A DNA stretch of 64,000 nt from Desulfuromonas sp. (GCA_002868905.1 PKUA01000076.1:34299-98298); one strand, 5' to 3'. Shown: positions 8,743-17,561, counted from the stretch's first letter. The notes: a model not told the origin generated them from the sequence alone. Program-made: numbers and translations.

Positions 8743-8979
8743 CAAAATAGCCAGTCCCTCCCTCTCTGTCAATATGTTTTTATGAATGTCGAAATAAAAC
8801 CCTGGTCAGTAAGGGGGAGGATTGGGTTCAAATTGACAAGCGGAACTTTTTTGAATGGGAAAAATACTTTCCGTGAGTGTTGTCACATTGGTGGCCGTTG
8901 TTTATAATCGATTTTTTTATTTTGTTGTCCGGTTCCCTTTGGTGGTTTTTGGTGGTTGAGCTTCGCCCAGGAGGAAAGT

Positions 8980-11082
8980 ATGTCTTTTGGTCTCATCACG
9001 ATTCTTACGCTTCTCGCAATCCATGCCAGTGTGATGCCCGTTTATTCCGCCGCGCCGGTGATTCTGGAGGAGATTCTGGTCGAAGGGGAGAAGGTCCCCC
9101 CGTCCAAGGACATTCTCTCAGTGCGGGAGGTGCGGGAGAGTCCTGCGCGGGATCTGGGGGAGGCGCTCGCAGCACTTCCCGGGGTGGAAATGGTGCGCAA
9201 GGGGACGATCGCCAATGACGTGGTGCTGCGAGGGTTGCAGCGGGACAATATTAATGTGCTTCTCGACGGCACGCGGGTGCAGGGTGGTTGTCCGTCGCGT
9301 ATGGACCCACCCGCCTTCCATTTCGATTTTGCCGAGATCGACTCGATCGAGGTAACCAAAGGTCCGTACGACTTGAGTCACTCCGGCAGCCTCGGCGGGA
9401 CGATCAACGCCGTCGGCAAAACCCCGTCCCCCGGTTCTAGCGTGGATGCCGTCCTGACCTACGGCTCCTTCGATCTTCTCCACGCCTCGCTCAGCGGCTC
9501 ATATGCCACCAAAAGCTCCTTCGCGACGCTGGGTTACGCCTACAAGTATTCCCTGCCGACCGAGTCAGGTGACGGCAGGCGGATCACCGATATTTATCCG
9601 GAGGCCAGCAAAAACCGCTACCGTGAGGGCGACCGCGACTCCAGGGCTTACGATATCCATACCGTGTGGGCCAAGGGGGAGACCGAAATATCCGGCAATT
9701 CCCGGACCCGGCTCGACATCGCCTACCAGGACGCCGGTCACGTCCTCTACCCCGCCTTGCTGATGGATGCGGAATACGACCGGACCCTGCGGCTCAATTC
9801 TCTGACCACCATCGATCGCGCCCTCGGCCTGGAGGATATCGAGCTGCAGCTGTACTGGACCGGCGTCGACCACCTGATGCATGACGAGTTCCGGGAGAGT
9901 TCGCGTCCGAGCATGGCCGTCACCCGCGACTACATGATGCAGACCGATGCAGACACGAGCACCTTCGGTTTGCGTCTCGGGGGTGAGCGCGAAATCGGAT
10001 ACGGGGTGCTTTCGATCGGGCTTGACAGTCTGTTCCGCAATTGGGACGCGGTCAACCGCAGCGCCATGTTTCAGGCCTATGCGGCTCAGCCGATGATTCC
10101 CGATGTCGATCTGAACCAGGTTGGTATCTATGCCGAATACGTCAGGCCAACAGGAGAAAATGCGAGAATCAAGGGGGGGGTACGTCTCGACTATGCAGAC
10201 ATCGACGCGAACCGGCTCAACCGGGAACGCCTCACGACCCTGTATGAGCCTTATCATGGTGACGGGCTGGAGACATCCGCCGATTTCGTCCGTTCATCCG
10301 GCTATCTGCAGTGGTCGTGGTCACCCCTGGATCGGCTCGAGGTCCTCGCCGGGGTCGCCTCCGCCAGCAGGATGCCGGACCCCCAGGAGATGTTCATCGG
10401 GCTCGAACGCCGGCCGACCATGATGATGCCGAAAACAACGGCCTGGATTGGCAACCCCGGACTCGACCCGGTTCGCAACAACCAGGCCGATCTCGGCATC
10501 AAGTACAGTGGCGGGAGTTTCGTGGTTAACGCCGCCCTGTTTTACAGTCGGATCGACAACTTCATTGAACTTGCCGATTTCTCCGACCCGGATGGTCCCG
10601 AATTGGCAACCCTGCCGCCCGCCCGCAGTTACCGGAATATCGACGCCCTGTTCTACGGGGGGGAGCTGAGCGGACAGGCTTCACTCCCGGCCAGCTTTTA
10701 CCTGGGCGGCAGCGTCGCATTGACCCGGGCGGAAAACCGCGCTACGGACGAACCGTTGGCCGAAATCCCCCCGCTGACCGGCACGCTTGCTCTCCGCTAT
10801 GACAGCGGAACCTGGTTTGTCGAACTGTTGGAGAGGATGGCTGCCAGGCAGGACCGGGTCGATAAAGCACTTAACGAAACAGAGACGCCGGGCTGGGCGA
10901 CCACCAACATCAAGGCGGGTCTGAGCTTCGATTCCTGGTCCTTGATGGCCGGGGTCAACAACCTGTTCGACCGGGACTACTTCAGTCACCTCTCTTACCA
11001 GCGCGACCCGTTCCGCTCCGGGGTGAGGGTTCCCGAAACCGGCCTGCTGGCCTTCGTCACGTTGGCGTATTATTTCAGGTAA
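8980..11082 (+). CDS. TonB-dependent receptor, OprC/NosA copper type
   Basis: A 700-residue outer-membrane receptor: signal peptide, plug domain (~residues 30-160) and beta-barrel ending in aromatic YYFR. ATG 8980 is preferred over the in-frame TTG at 8956 because AGGAGG lies 6 bases upstream. The plug has GGCPSRMDPP, which contains the CxxxM motif (Cys104, Met108) and the surrounding RMDPP of OprC/NosA copper receptors. The barrel segment VDHLMHD supplies HxM (His298, Met300). These are the copper ligands described for Pseudomonas OprC, so copper uptake is a well-supported inference. It is divergent from the ArsR fusion and convergent, 10 bases apart, with a radical SAM operon. Confidence 0.85.
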   Translation: MSFGLITILTLLAIHASVMPVYSAAPVILEEILVEGEKVPPSKDILSVREVRESPARDLGEALAALPGVEMVRKGTIANDVVLRGLQRDNINVLLDGTRVQGGCPSRMDPPAFHFDFAEIDSIEVTKGPYDLSHSGSLGGTINAVGKTPSPGSSVDAVLTYGSFDLLHASLSGSYATKSSFATLGYAYKYSLPTESGDGRRITDIYPEASKNRYREGDRDSRAYDIHTVWAKGETEISGNSRTRLDIAYQDAGHVLYPALLMDAEYDRTLRLNSLTTIDRALGLEDIELQLYWTGVDHLMHDEFRESSRPSMAVTRDYMMQTDADTSTFGLRLGGEREIGYGVLSIGLDSLFRNWDAVNRSAMFQAYAAQPMIPDVDLNQVGIYAEYVRPTGENARIKGGVRLDYADIDANRLNRERLTTLYEPYHGDGLETSADFVRSSGYLQWSWSPLDRLEVLAGVASASRMPDPQEMFIGLERRPTMMMPKTTAWIGNPGLDPVRNNQADLGIKYSGGSFVVNAALFYSRIDNFIELADFSDPDGPELATLPPARSYRNIDALFYGGELSGQASLPASFYLGGSVALTRAENRATDEPLAEIPPLTGTLALRYDSGTWFVELLERMAARQDRVDKALNETETPGWATTNIKAGLSFDSWSLMAGVNNLFDRDYFSHLSYQRDPFRSGVRVPETGLLAFVTLAYYFR

Positions 11083-11092
11083 TGGAGAGGCT

Positions 11093-12184
11093 TTAACCCG
11101 GTCTGTCGGTCTCGAACCGTTCCAGCCGGCGGATGGCATCGTCACGCTTGTAGCGGCAGCGCTCACAGAATTCGACCCCGATCCGACCGTCTGTCCCGAA
11201 ATTCCTCCTCAGTTCTGCGGCCTGCGAGCTCCGCCAGACCCGGCGGAAGGAGCCTTCCTGGAAAATGTTGCCGAGGGGTGATTCCCGGCGGTGGTCGCAT
11301 TCGCATACCAGCAACTCCCCGTCGTGTCGCAGGCAGGGCCAGTACCACGCCTTGCGACAGAAGTTCTTCTCTGCCAGATAGATCGCGGCCTCCTCTGACC
11401 CCTGATATTGAAACGAACGGAGTTCGCGATCATGCGGGAGGGCGGTATTTTCAGGGCTGGCGTCGTAGTAGAGGCTGACGCTCTTGACCGTGTAAGCATC
11501 CGCGCCGATGTCCCGGGCCAAGTCCCTGAGGGCGTCGATTTCCACTTCGTTGTCGACGGTCGCCACGGTCCTCAGGTTGATCAGCGGCGCATTCAGTCCG
11601 AGGCGGCGTTTCTCCTCGGCGCATTTGGCGGCGAACTCCTTGACCCGGTCGACCGAGCCGTCCTGGCGGAACCGGTCGTAAACTTCCTGGCTGGTTCCGT
11701 CCATGGAGATAATGATCATGTCGAGGCCCGCCTCGAACAGCGCGCCGACATCGTAATCTGCCCCGACTTGGGCGTTGGTGCTGATGAGGCTGAGACAGCC
11801 GTAGTTGTTGGCGAGGCGGACCATGTCGGCAATGCGCGGATGCAGCAACGGCTCTCCCCACTGCCAGAACGCAATGACCGCAAGATGCGGGCCGATTTCC
11901 TTCATCAGTCGAACATAATCATCCCACCGCATCTCCTCTTCGGACGAGCCGCCCACGTTTGTGGTGCGGGGGCATTCGGGGCAGGCAAGCTGGCAGCGAA
12001 CCGTCGGTTCGAGCTGCAGGCCGAATGGGTACGACCAGGGGCGGGACCGTCGCAGTCGACTCTCGACCCCACGCAGCAGGTGATTGAACAGCCTGGTTGG
12101 GGTCAGGTTGTTGTTGACAAAGGTGAGCCGGTCGTAGTGCAGGTGGATTTCCCCCCGAAGTAATTGTGAGAGGGTCTCTTTCAT
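11093..12184 (-). CDS. Radical SAM/SPASM protein (fourth gene of operon)
   Basis: A 363-residue radical SAM enzyme. The 4Fe-4S motif is TVRCQLACPEC (Cys64, Cys68, Cys71), followed by the GEPLLHP strand and NAQ/SMDGTS barrel motifs. The C-terminal region holds a SPASM/twitch Cys set (CRKAWYWPC, LLVCECDH, EFCERCRYK) for auxiliary clusters. SPASM enzymes modify peptides, proteins or small molecules; the substrate is unknown here. Its ATG overlaps the stop of the TIM-barrel gene (ATGA, 12181-12184), showing translational coupling. It is the last gene of the four-gene operon running from 15517 to 11093. Confidence 0.85.
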   Translation of the reverse strand: MKETLSQLLRGEIHLHYDRLTFVNNNLTPTRLFNHLLRGVESRLRRSRPWSYPFGLQLEPTVRCQLACPECPRTTNVGGSSEEEMRWDDYVRLMKEIGPHLAVIAFWQWGEPLLHPRIADMVRLANNYGCLSLISTNAQVGADYDVGALFEAGLDMIIISMDGTSQEVYDRFRQDGSVDRVKEFAAKCAEEKRRLGLNAPLINLRTVATVDNEVEIDALRDLARDIGADAYTVKSVSLYYDASPENTALPHDRELRSFQYQGSEEAAIYLAEKNFCRKAWYWPCLRHDGELLVCECDHRRESPLGNIFQEGSFRRVWRSSQAAELRRNFGTDGRIGVEFCERCRYKRDDAIRRLERFETDRPG

Positions 12185-13089
12185 GCAGATTTTTCCTGTG
12201 CCAGCAGCTCGGTCAACTCTTTGAGGTCACGCTCCAGGGATGTGTGCCCGTGAGCCCGGTAATCGGCTTCCAAAATGATGGGGAGGGTTCGCAGCCGTTC
12301 GCTATTCTTTGCCAGAAATCCCCGCCAGGGAATATGTACATTGGAGAGAGGTTGGTGGGCTAAACGACCGTCGTGGTTGTGCAGGTGGATGCACCCTGTC
12401 TTCTTGTCAAGTGTGGACAGCGCCCCGGTCAATCCGCCCGCTTCTGCGGCGGGGAGCTTCGCCGTGAGGATAAATGGCCAGGGTGAAGCTATGTCCTGTA
12501 CGCGCGCAGTCACCCGGCGCAGTACTCCCCATTCGTCGGTTTCATAGAGTCGTTCGTACAGGTGCCCGATGTCGAGGCAGATGTCCGTATCGGCAACCTC
12601 GGCCAGGGCTAACAGGTCCGGAACGCGGCGCAGATCGTCGGCATTTTCAACCAGAAAGCGCAGCCCCTGTTTTCGCGCATGTTCGGCCAGTTCGCGCACG
12701 ACCGGCGACCAGGCGGTGAGGCCTGCTTCTTCTTGCACAAAAGACGTTGTCCCCCGAACGTGGAAAACCACGTAACCGGCCCGGATCGAGGCGGCGGCGT
12801 CAATCGTCTCGAGCAGGACCTCCCGGCTCGCTGCAGCAATGCGGGGGTGGCGGGATACGGGGTTGAGTCCCTCATAGGGGAGGTGAACGCCGAGGCTGGA
12901 GACCGCCTTGCGCAGTTCCGAGGCGACTGCAAGTGCGCCATCTTTCCCGGGTGCGAGCGCGGTCGGTGAAGACGGCTCGGTTGACACTTCGCAGGCCGAC
13001 AGGCCGAAACTCTGCTGCAGGTCGTTAAAGAGATCAACGGCTGCAGCGAAATTGTCGGCCGGTAACATCGCCAGGGCAAGTCCGATCAT
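12181..13089 (-). CDS. Sugar isomerase/epimerase-like TIM-barrel protein (AP-endonuclease 2 fold)
   Basis: A 302-residue protein of the xylose-isomerase-like TIM-barrel family. Metal-ligand-like residues appear in order: GVHLPYEG, VVFHVRG, LVENADD, CLDIGH, CIHLHNHDG and ILEADY. Family members isomerise or epimerise sugars, inositols or hydroxypyruvate, or cleave abasic DNA; within a glycosyltransferase operon a sugar substrate is the better guess. It overlaps the genes on both sides by 4 bases (ATGA). No signal peptide. Function is inferred from fold only. Confidence 0.75.
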   Translation of the reverse strand: MIGLALAMLPADNFAAAVDLFNDLQQSFGLSACEVSTEPSSPTALAPGKDGALAVASELRKAVSSLGVHLPYEGLNPVSRHPRIAAASREVLLETIDAAASIRAGYVVFHVRGTTSFVQEEAGLTAWSPVVRELAEHARKQGLRFLVENADDLRRVPDLLALAEVADTDICLDIGHLYERLYETDEWGVLRRVTARVQDIASPWPFILTAKLPAAEAGGLTGALSTLDKKTGCIHLHNHDGRLAHQPLSNVHIPWRGFLAKNSERLRTLPIILEADYRAHGHTSLERDLKELTELLAQEKSA

Positions 13090-14375
13090 GCCACACCTCC
13101 CAGGGGGGCAGCCTTCTGTTCACTCTTAACCCTTTGAGTTGAGGATCCATCGTCGCCAATCCAGGGGCGGAAGGCCTCCAAAAGTGCGTTCGGCGACAAA
13201 ACCCGTTGGGCATGCCGTCGTCCGCGCTCCCCGAGGGTTTGCCGCAGTTCCGGCGAGTCGAACATATCCCTCATCGCCCGGGATGCCTGCTCCGGGTCGG
13301 GTTCGGCCCAGACCGCTCCTTCAAGCTCGGCATAGGGTCGGCGCTCGGCCCGGACCGGGACCAGGGAGTAGTCGATCAGCCGTGCGACCTCGGGGGACAT
13401 AAAGGTGAGGTTCCCCGAGTATCCGGTCGCGATCACCGGTTTGCCGAGCAGCATCGCCTCGGCAAGCGGCAGGCCGAACCCCTCGGAGCGATGCAAAGAG
13501 ACGAAGATATCGCAAGCCAACATCAGGTCAGCCAAAGCGGCCCGGTCGAGCAGGTCGGTTTCGAGGCGGATGTTCTCGGCCGTTCCGATGGCACGTTGCA
13601 GTTCGGCCATGGTCCGGCCGGCAAATGCGACGTGGTGCAATTTGACCAGGAGCAGCGCATTCTCTTGGCCCTCAAACGCCTGCTTGAAGGCGGTAATACA
13701 ACCGAGGATGTTCTTGCGGGCCAGGTCGGAGCGGCAGTCGGCCATGCAGAGGAAAATGCAGGAATCGCCCGGAAGGCTGAAATCGACGCGACTCAGACCC
13801 CGCCCAACCGGGGTCTGCACCGGGTGCGGCACCACCTTGACCGGGACCGGACAGGTCGGTCGGAAGACGTCGGCGACGAACTCCGAAGGGACCCAGAGTT
13901 CGCTCAGGTAGCGGTAGGCGCGCGACCAGTTTCGTGGCTGAGTTGTCAACTCCCAGGCCCAGGATCCGATGATCGGGCGGCCCCGGGTCATCCCGGTCGG
14001 CAGACTCCGGAGAATCGTGCCGGTCTCCGAGGCGTTGGCGTGGATCAGCAATGGCCCCTTCGCAGGGAAGTCCACGCTGTCCTCGAATTGCAGGTTTTCA
14101 AAGTCTTTCACCCCCTGCAGATGACTGATGTCGAGCACCCCGGGTTCAAGGCCGGCCTGGCGCAGGGTGACGACTTCCTGGCGCGCCGCCTCCCCGATGC
14201 CGAGTCCGGACTGGAGAAAACCGATGATGCTCGGTCTCCCCTCCCGTTGCGGGGCGACCGGCCCGATATGGTCGAGCCTCGGGTAGAGGTAGCAGCGGTC
14301 AACCGTGCGTTGCACGGCGCCGGGGATCGGCAGGACGCGCCACAGGTAGCGCAGCAGCGAAACAGCCGGTTTCAT
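13086..14375 (-). CDS. Group 1 (GT4-like) glycosyltransferase
   Basis: About 429 residues with a two-lobed GT-B layout: an N-terminal acceptor lobe beginning IIGFLQSGLGIGEAA and a C-terminal nucleotide-sugar lobe with the EX7E-like stretch SLHRSEGFGLPLAEAMLLGK and GYSGNLTFM. A longer frame opens at 14579, but ATG 14375 is chosen because it overlaps the upstream radical SAM stop by exactly 4 bases (ATGA), as at the other junctions of this operon. Donor and acceptor are unknown. It presumably adds a sugar to the product handled by the flanking radical SAM and TIM-barrel proteins. Confidence 0.8.
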   Translation of the reverse strand: MKPAVSLLRYLWRVLPIPGAVQRTVDRCYLYPRLDHIGPVAPQREGRPSIIGFLQSGLGIGEAARQEVVTLRQAGLEPGVLDISHLQGVKDFENLQFEDSVDFPAKGPLLIHANASETGTILRSLPTGMTRGRPIIGSWAWELTTQPRNWSRAYRYLSELWVPSEFVADVFRPTCPVPVKVVPHPVQTPVGRGLSRVDFSLPGDSCIFLCMADCRSDLARKNILGCITAFKQAFEGQENALLLVKLHHVAFAGRTMAELQRAIGTAENIRLETDLLDRAALADLMLACDIFVSLHRSEGFGLPLAEAMLLGKPVIATGYSGNLTFMSPEVARLIDYSLVPVRAERRPYAELEGAVWAEPDPEQASRAMRDMFDSPELRQTLGERGRRHAQRVLSPNALLEAFRPWIGDDGSSTQRVKSEQKAAPLGGVA

Positions 14376-15517
14376 GCCAGGCTCCCGCAGCAGCGCAAGC
14401 AGACCGGTGACAGGCCTGTCTCGCGCAGTCTTCGACGTAGCCGCCGGTATGGCTCCCCGTTCCATATCTCCAGAAACGGCTGCATCGCGACATTCCCCGC
14501 GACATATTCGAAGCAGCGGCTGCGGATAATGACATCGCCATGGGCCGAAACGGTCGCCGAGGTCCAGGGGGTGAGGCAACGACTGCGGGCAACCACCCTG
14601 TCGGGCTCGTGGTAATAGGTTCGGAGCGCATTGGAGCTGAACAGCGGCGCGCTGTAGCCGATTTGGTCGTCGGTAAATTGATCCCGTAGTCGCCTGATCT
14701 GATCATAAAGGGTTTCAACGTCGACCCGGTCCGGGGATACTCCCGCGACGCTGACCGGCGTTGCCCGGCCCATGTCGGCGAAGGTTCGGTTGTGCGCGGC
14801 GCTTGCCGATTCCGTCACGTAGTTCAGGTGAGTGAAGTTGACGAAGTCGATCCGCTCCCGGTGCAACATCTCTTCGGCGAACTCGCCCAGCCCTGCATGA
14901 TTGAGGTTGCTGATGCAGTAATTGGTCGAGACCCTGGTCAATCGTCCCAACTCTTCACGGCAGCGGAGCAAGGCCCTGACCCCCTTCATGGCGCGTTGGT
15001 AGACTCCGGGTCCCCGGATGGCGTCGTGCACCTGTTCGGTGCCGTCGAGGGAGACGACGACCGAATCAGTGCCGAGACGGACGAGGTCGGCGGCGTATCT
15101 CTCCAGCAGGATCCCGTTGGTGACCAGTTGCAGGGAGAGACCGTGACGCTTGATGGTCGCTACCAGATCCAGCAGCCTGGGGTAGAGTAGCGGTTCGACG
15201 CCGTTCAGATAAATCTTCGGCCCGAATTCGGCCAGTTCGGCTATCAGGCACTCCCACGCGGCGTGGGGGAGTGCTTCGCGGTCGTTTTGGCCCAGCATCC
15301 GGTAAAAAACTGAATCCAGGTTCTGCTGGCCGACGTCGCACATGGCGCAGCCGGCGTTGCAGTCATGGGTGACGTAGAGGAATATCTCGCGCGGTTTGAA
15401 GGCTCGCGAGCCGTCCCCGAGAGAATACGGCCAGGACTGGACCCAGTTCTGCACGAACGGTTTCATCAGGTGCGGGTGGGTAAAGACCTTGGACATGCGG
15501 CAAAGCAGCTTGTTCAT
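14372..15517 (-). CDS. Radical SAM/SPASM protein (first gene of operon)
   Basis: A 381-residue radical SAM enzyme. YVTHDCNAGCAMC gives the CxxxCxxC cluster (Cys53, Cys57, Cys60); LNGVEPLLYP is the GE-like motif, with Val in place of Gly before Glu. VVSLDGTEQVHD follows. The C-terminal SPASM-like set is spread over SRCLTPW, RSRCFEY and PVCLRCCG. The substrate is unknown. It is the promoter-proximal gene of the four-gene operon. An in-frame TAA two codons before the ATG fixes the upper limit of the gene; the ribosome-binding site is weak. No precursor peptide gene was recognised next to it. Confidence 0.85.
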   Translation of the reverse strand: MNKLLCRMSKVFTHPHLMKPFVQNWVQSWPYSLGDGSRAFKPREIFLYVTHDCNAGCAMCDVGQQNLDSVFYRMLGQNDREALPHAAWECLIAELAEFGPKIYLNGVEPLLYPRLLDLVATIKRHGLSLQLVTNGILLERYAADLVRLGTDSVVVSLDGTEQVHDAIRGPGVYQRAMKGVRALLRCREELGRLTRVSTNYCISNLNHAGLGEFAEEMLHRERIDFVNFTHLNYVTESASAAHNRTFADMGRATPVSVAGVSPDRVDVETLYDQIRRLRDQFTDDQIGYSAPLFSSNALRTYYHEPDRVVARSRCLTPWTSATVSAHGDVIIRSRCFEYVAGNVAMQPFLEIWNGEPYRRLRRRLRETGLSPVCLRCCGSLA

Positions 15518-15747
15518 GGATTAGGCCGTTGTAAACGGATCGGTTGAGCAGGGTTGAAGGTGTCGAGGCTCTCAAGTGACAGGGACACCACCTCGAATTT
15601 GTCAGATTCTCTTCTACATCATGCCCCGGGGCAAGTCAAACCGAAAGCCAGACATCCAAGACTTAAGTTAATGATATTGTTAATTTTTTAGCAAATGCCC
15701 GGTCGTGAAATCTTTTTGAAAATTATTGATGGGCGAAATCAGTCGTC
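15518..15747. other. Intergenic region upstream of the radical SAM operon
   Basis: A+T-rich on its right side (about 15660-15740), presumably carrying the minus-strand promoter. It was checked for a short RiPP-like precursor on the minus strand; only a 13-codon frame and a frame overlapping the radical SAM gene were found, neither with a leader/core pattern. Confidence 0.4.
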
Positions 15748-16677
15748 TTACTCCAGCGCCCGGCGTTGCCGCGGGCTGAGCCATTCAAGCGCTTTTGCCC
15801 GGGAAATCGGTGCGAAGGCATTGAGTTTGGTTATTTGCATGTCGGTCAGGTCCGGCACCCGTCGCAGGGTCGACCACCCTGCCAGCTGTTTCTTCTGGTC
15901 TGAGGACCCTGCCGGGCGATAACTGTCGTCCAGCTGACCGGTCGCAAAACCGACCAGGACCCCAGCCGCGTCTCCGGGCGCATAGACCTTGAGGGCCGAA
16001 TCGGCGGCGCGCGCCCGTTCAGAAAGTTCCTGCAGCGACAGGATCGACGGGTCGTAGATCACCCGCGTCACCTCGCGCCCTTCGAGCCAGCCGGCCTCGG
16101 TCGTTATCACCCCGTTAATCCGGCCGATCTGCGTCTCCCCGACCCAGAAGCAGTGGGAGGCGAATGCGACTTCGGCGAGTCGATCCACCCGGTTTTCGCT
16201 GGCGACCGCCTCGAGGTAAGGCGGCACCGGGCGTTTGGCGGTTTGTAGCGCCTCGACCATCCGACCGGCCAAGGCGCCAACGGTCCAGACCCGGTCTTTA
16301 CGTGGGATAATATCATCCCCCGCCGCATTGAGGAATCGGACCACCTGGAAGTTCCAGGCCGGCTCGCCGAAGCGCTGCAGCAGGGCCGCATCAGCGCCGC
16401 TGCGATTGTTAAAAACCAGGACAGGTAAAAACTCGTCCTCGATCGCCTCGACCAGTAACGGATGACTCAGGACGGTCTTGCCGAATTCCTGGCAGCCACT
16501 ACAGCCGGGAACTTCCTGGAACAGGACAAAGACTGGCCGGCCGGATTCGGCGCTTCTTATCTGCGCCGCATCGAGGTCGCGTCCCCAGTGCACGGTGCCG
16601 ATCTCGATCGGGTTATCCGCCGCGGTGGCAAGCTGGGCCGTTAACAGCAGGGCGATAAGGGGCATGACCCGTTTCAT
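15748..16677 (-). CDS. Secreted thioredoxin-like / MsrA-like fusion protein
   Basis: About 309 residues with an N-terminal signal peptide (LIALLLTAQLATAA). The first domain is thioredoxin-like with EVPGCSGCQEFGK (Cys59, Cys62), recalling the VPGUxxT family of thioredoxin-like selenoproteins but with Cys. The second (~residues 165-235) resembles MsrA: FASHCFWVGETQIGRINGV and VTRVIYDPSILSLQEL align with the MsrA at 17596 (GGCFWCMESDFEKLDGV). The MsrA nucleophile position is kept (Cys176) but the following Cys is Val and the GG is SH, so catalysis is doubtful. The start is set at ATG 16677, since the longer frame begins with TTG. It is divergent from msrB-msrA. Confidence 0.75.
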   Translation of the reverse strand: MKRVMPLIALLLTAQLATAADNPIEIGTVHWGRDLDAAQIRSAESGRPVFVLFQEVPGCSGCQEFGKTVLSHPLLVEAIEDEFLPVLVFNNRSGADAALLQRFGEPAWNFQVVRFLNAAGDDIIPRKDRVWTVGALAGRMVEALQTAKRPVPPYLEAVASENRVDRLAEVAFASHCFWVGETQIGRINGVITTEAGWLEGREVTRVIYDPSILSLQELSERARAADSALKVYAPGDAAGVLVGFATGQLDDSYRPAGSSDQKKQLAGWSTLRRVPDLTDMQITKLNAFAPISRAKALEWLSPRQRRALE

Positions 16678-16811
16678 GATGACTCTCTCTTTCTGCAACC
16701 AAATAGCCGAGGTGTGTAATGCTCGTTTCTTACCTTCAGTTGCGAACTGTTAAATCCACCATAGCATGCTCGACCCGTCGTTCTGTCCCGGAAGCAGCTG
16801 GAATCCCATAA

Positions 16812-16866
16812 CTTTACCGAATCTTTACACTCCCTTTAAGCAGCCTTTAAACGCCTTGGCTATACT
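16812..16866 (+). promoter_or_regulatory. Four 11-bp-phased CTTTA repeats upstream of a -10 (msrB promoter)
   Basis: CTTTA begins at 16812, 16823, 16834 and 16845, an exact 11-bp period over four copies. A -10-like TATACT lies at 16861-16866 with no good -35, as in activator-dependent promoters. Direct repeats at 11-bp spacing are the layout used by OmpR/PhoB-family response regulators. The array lies in the divergent region between the thioredoxin/MsrA-like gene and msrB, so it may control both. Confidence 0.65.
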
Positions 16867-16925
16867 TAGACTCAAACAATAGCCGAACCGGTCTCTGCGG
16901 AGCCATTTCAAGCAAGGAGTCGATT

Positions 16926-17561
16926 ATGAAAACCGTGGCCATCACACTGCTCAGCCTGACACTGATCGTGCTCGGGGTGGTTTATGCCCAGAGCACGAGC
17001 ATGGAGAAGGGGATGAATGATACGATGAACAATCAGAAGACAACGGGGATGTCCGATTCGATGCAGCACGACCAGATGAAAACGGAGTCAAAAAAAATGA
17101 TGAAAGACGAGAAGTCCATGAACTACACCAGCATCCCGAGTGACGAGGAGCTGATGAAGAGCCTTACTCCACTGCAGTACAAGGTGACCAGGCAGGATGG
17201 CACCGAGCCGCCGTTCAATAACACATACTGGAATAACCACGAGCCGGGGATTTACGTCGACATCATCTCCGGGGCGCCGTTGTTCAGCTCGACCGACAAG
17301 TACGAATCCGGCACCGGCTGGCCGAGCTTCACCAGGCCGCTTGATCCCGAACAGATCGTCGAGAAACAGGATCGGAGCCTCTTCATGACCCGCACCGAGG
17401 TGCGCAGCAAGCATGCCGACGCCCACCTCGGTCACGTCTTCAACGACGGACCGCAACCGACCGGACTGCGCTACTGCATGAACTCGGCGGCGCTGCGCTT
17501 CATCCCGGCGACCGACCTGGAGAAGGAAGGGTACGGCGAGTACGCCGACCTGTTCAAGTAG
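16926..17561 (+). CDS. msrB: Secreted MsrB, peptide-methionine (R)-S-oxide reductase
   Basis: A 211-residue protein: signal peptide ([17 protein letters not shown]), a ~45-residue linker rich in Met and Lys, then the MsrB domain. The catalytic Cys184 is in [19 protein letters not shown] and [12 protein letters not shown] are family motifs. The CxxC pairs that bind zinc in many MsrB proteins are absent ([13 protein letters not shown] in place of CVVC), as in the PilB-type subgroup. It repairs methionine R-sulfoxide in exported proteins. AAGGAG precedes the ATG. The Met-rich linker may act as an oxidant trap or regulate activity (inference). It forms an operon with msrA, 34 bases downstream. 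Confidence 0.92.
   Translation: MKTVAITLLSLTLIVLGVVYAQSTSMEKGMNDTMNNQKTTGMSDSMQHDQMKTESKKMMKDEKSMNYTSIPSDEELMKSLTPLQYKVTRQDGTEPPFNNTYWNNHEPGIYVDIISGAPLFSSTDKYESGTGWPSFTRPLDPEQIVEKQDRSLFMTRTEVRSKHADAHLGHVFNDGPQPTGLRYCMNSAALRFIPATDLEKEGYGEYADLFK

Noticed and set aside
11408..12163. 251-codon plus-strand frame
   Set aside because: Antisense to the radical SAM gene, no ribosome-binding site, composition typical of a shadow frame in G+C-rich DNA.
13206..14615. 469-codon plus-strand frame
   Set aside because: Antisense to the glycosyltransferase; no recognisable domain.
15363..15575. 70-codon minus-strand frame overlapping the first radical SAM gene, considered as a RiPP precursor
   Set aside because: No leader/core pattern; mostly within the radical SAM coding sequence in another frame.
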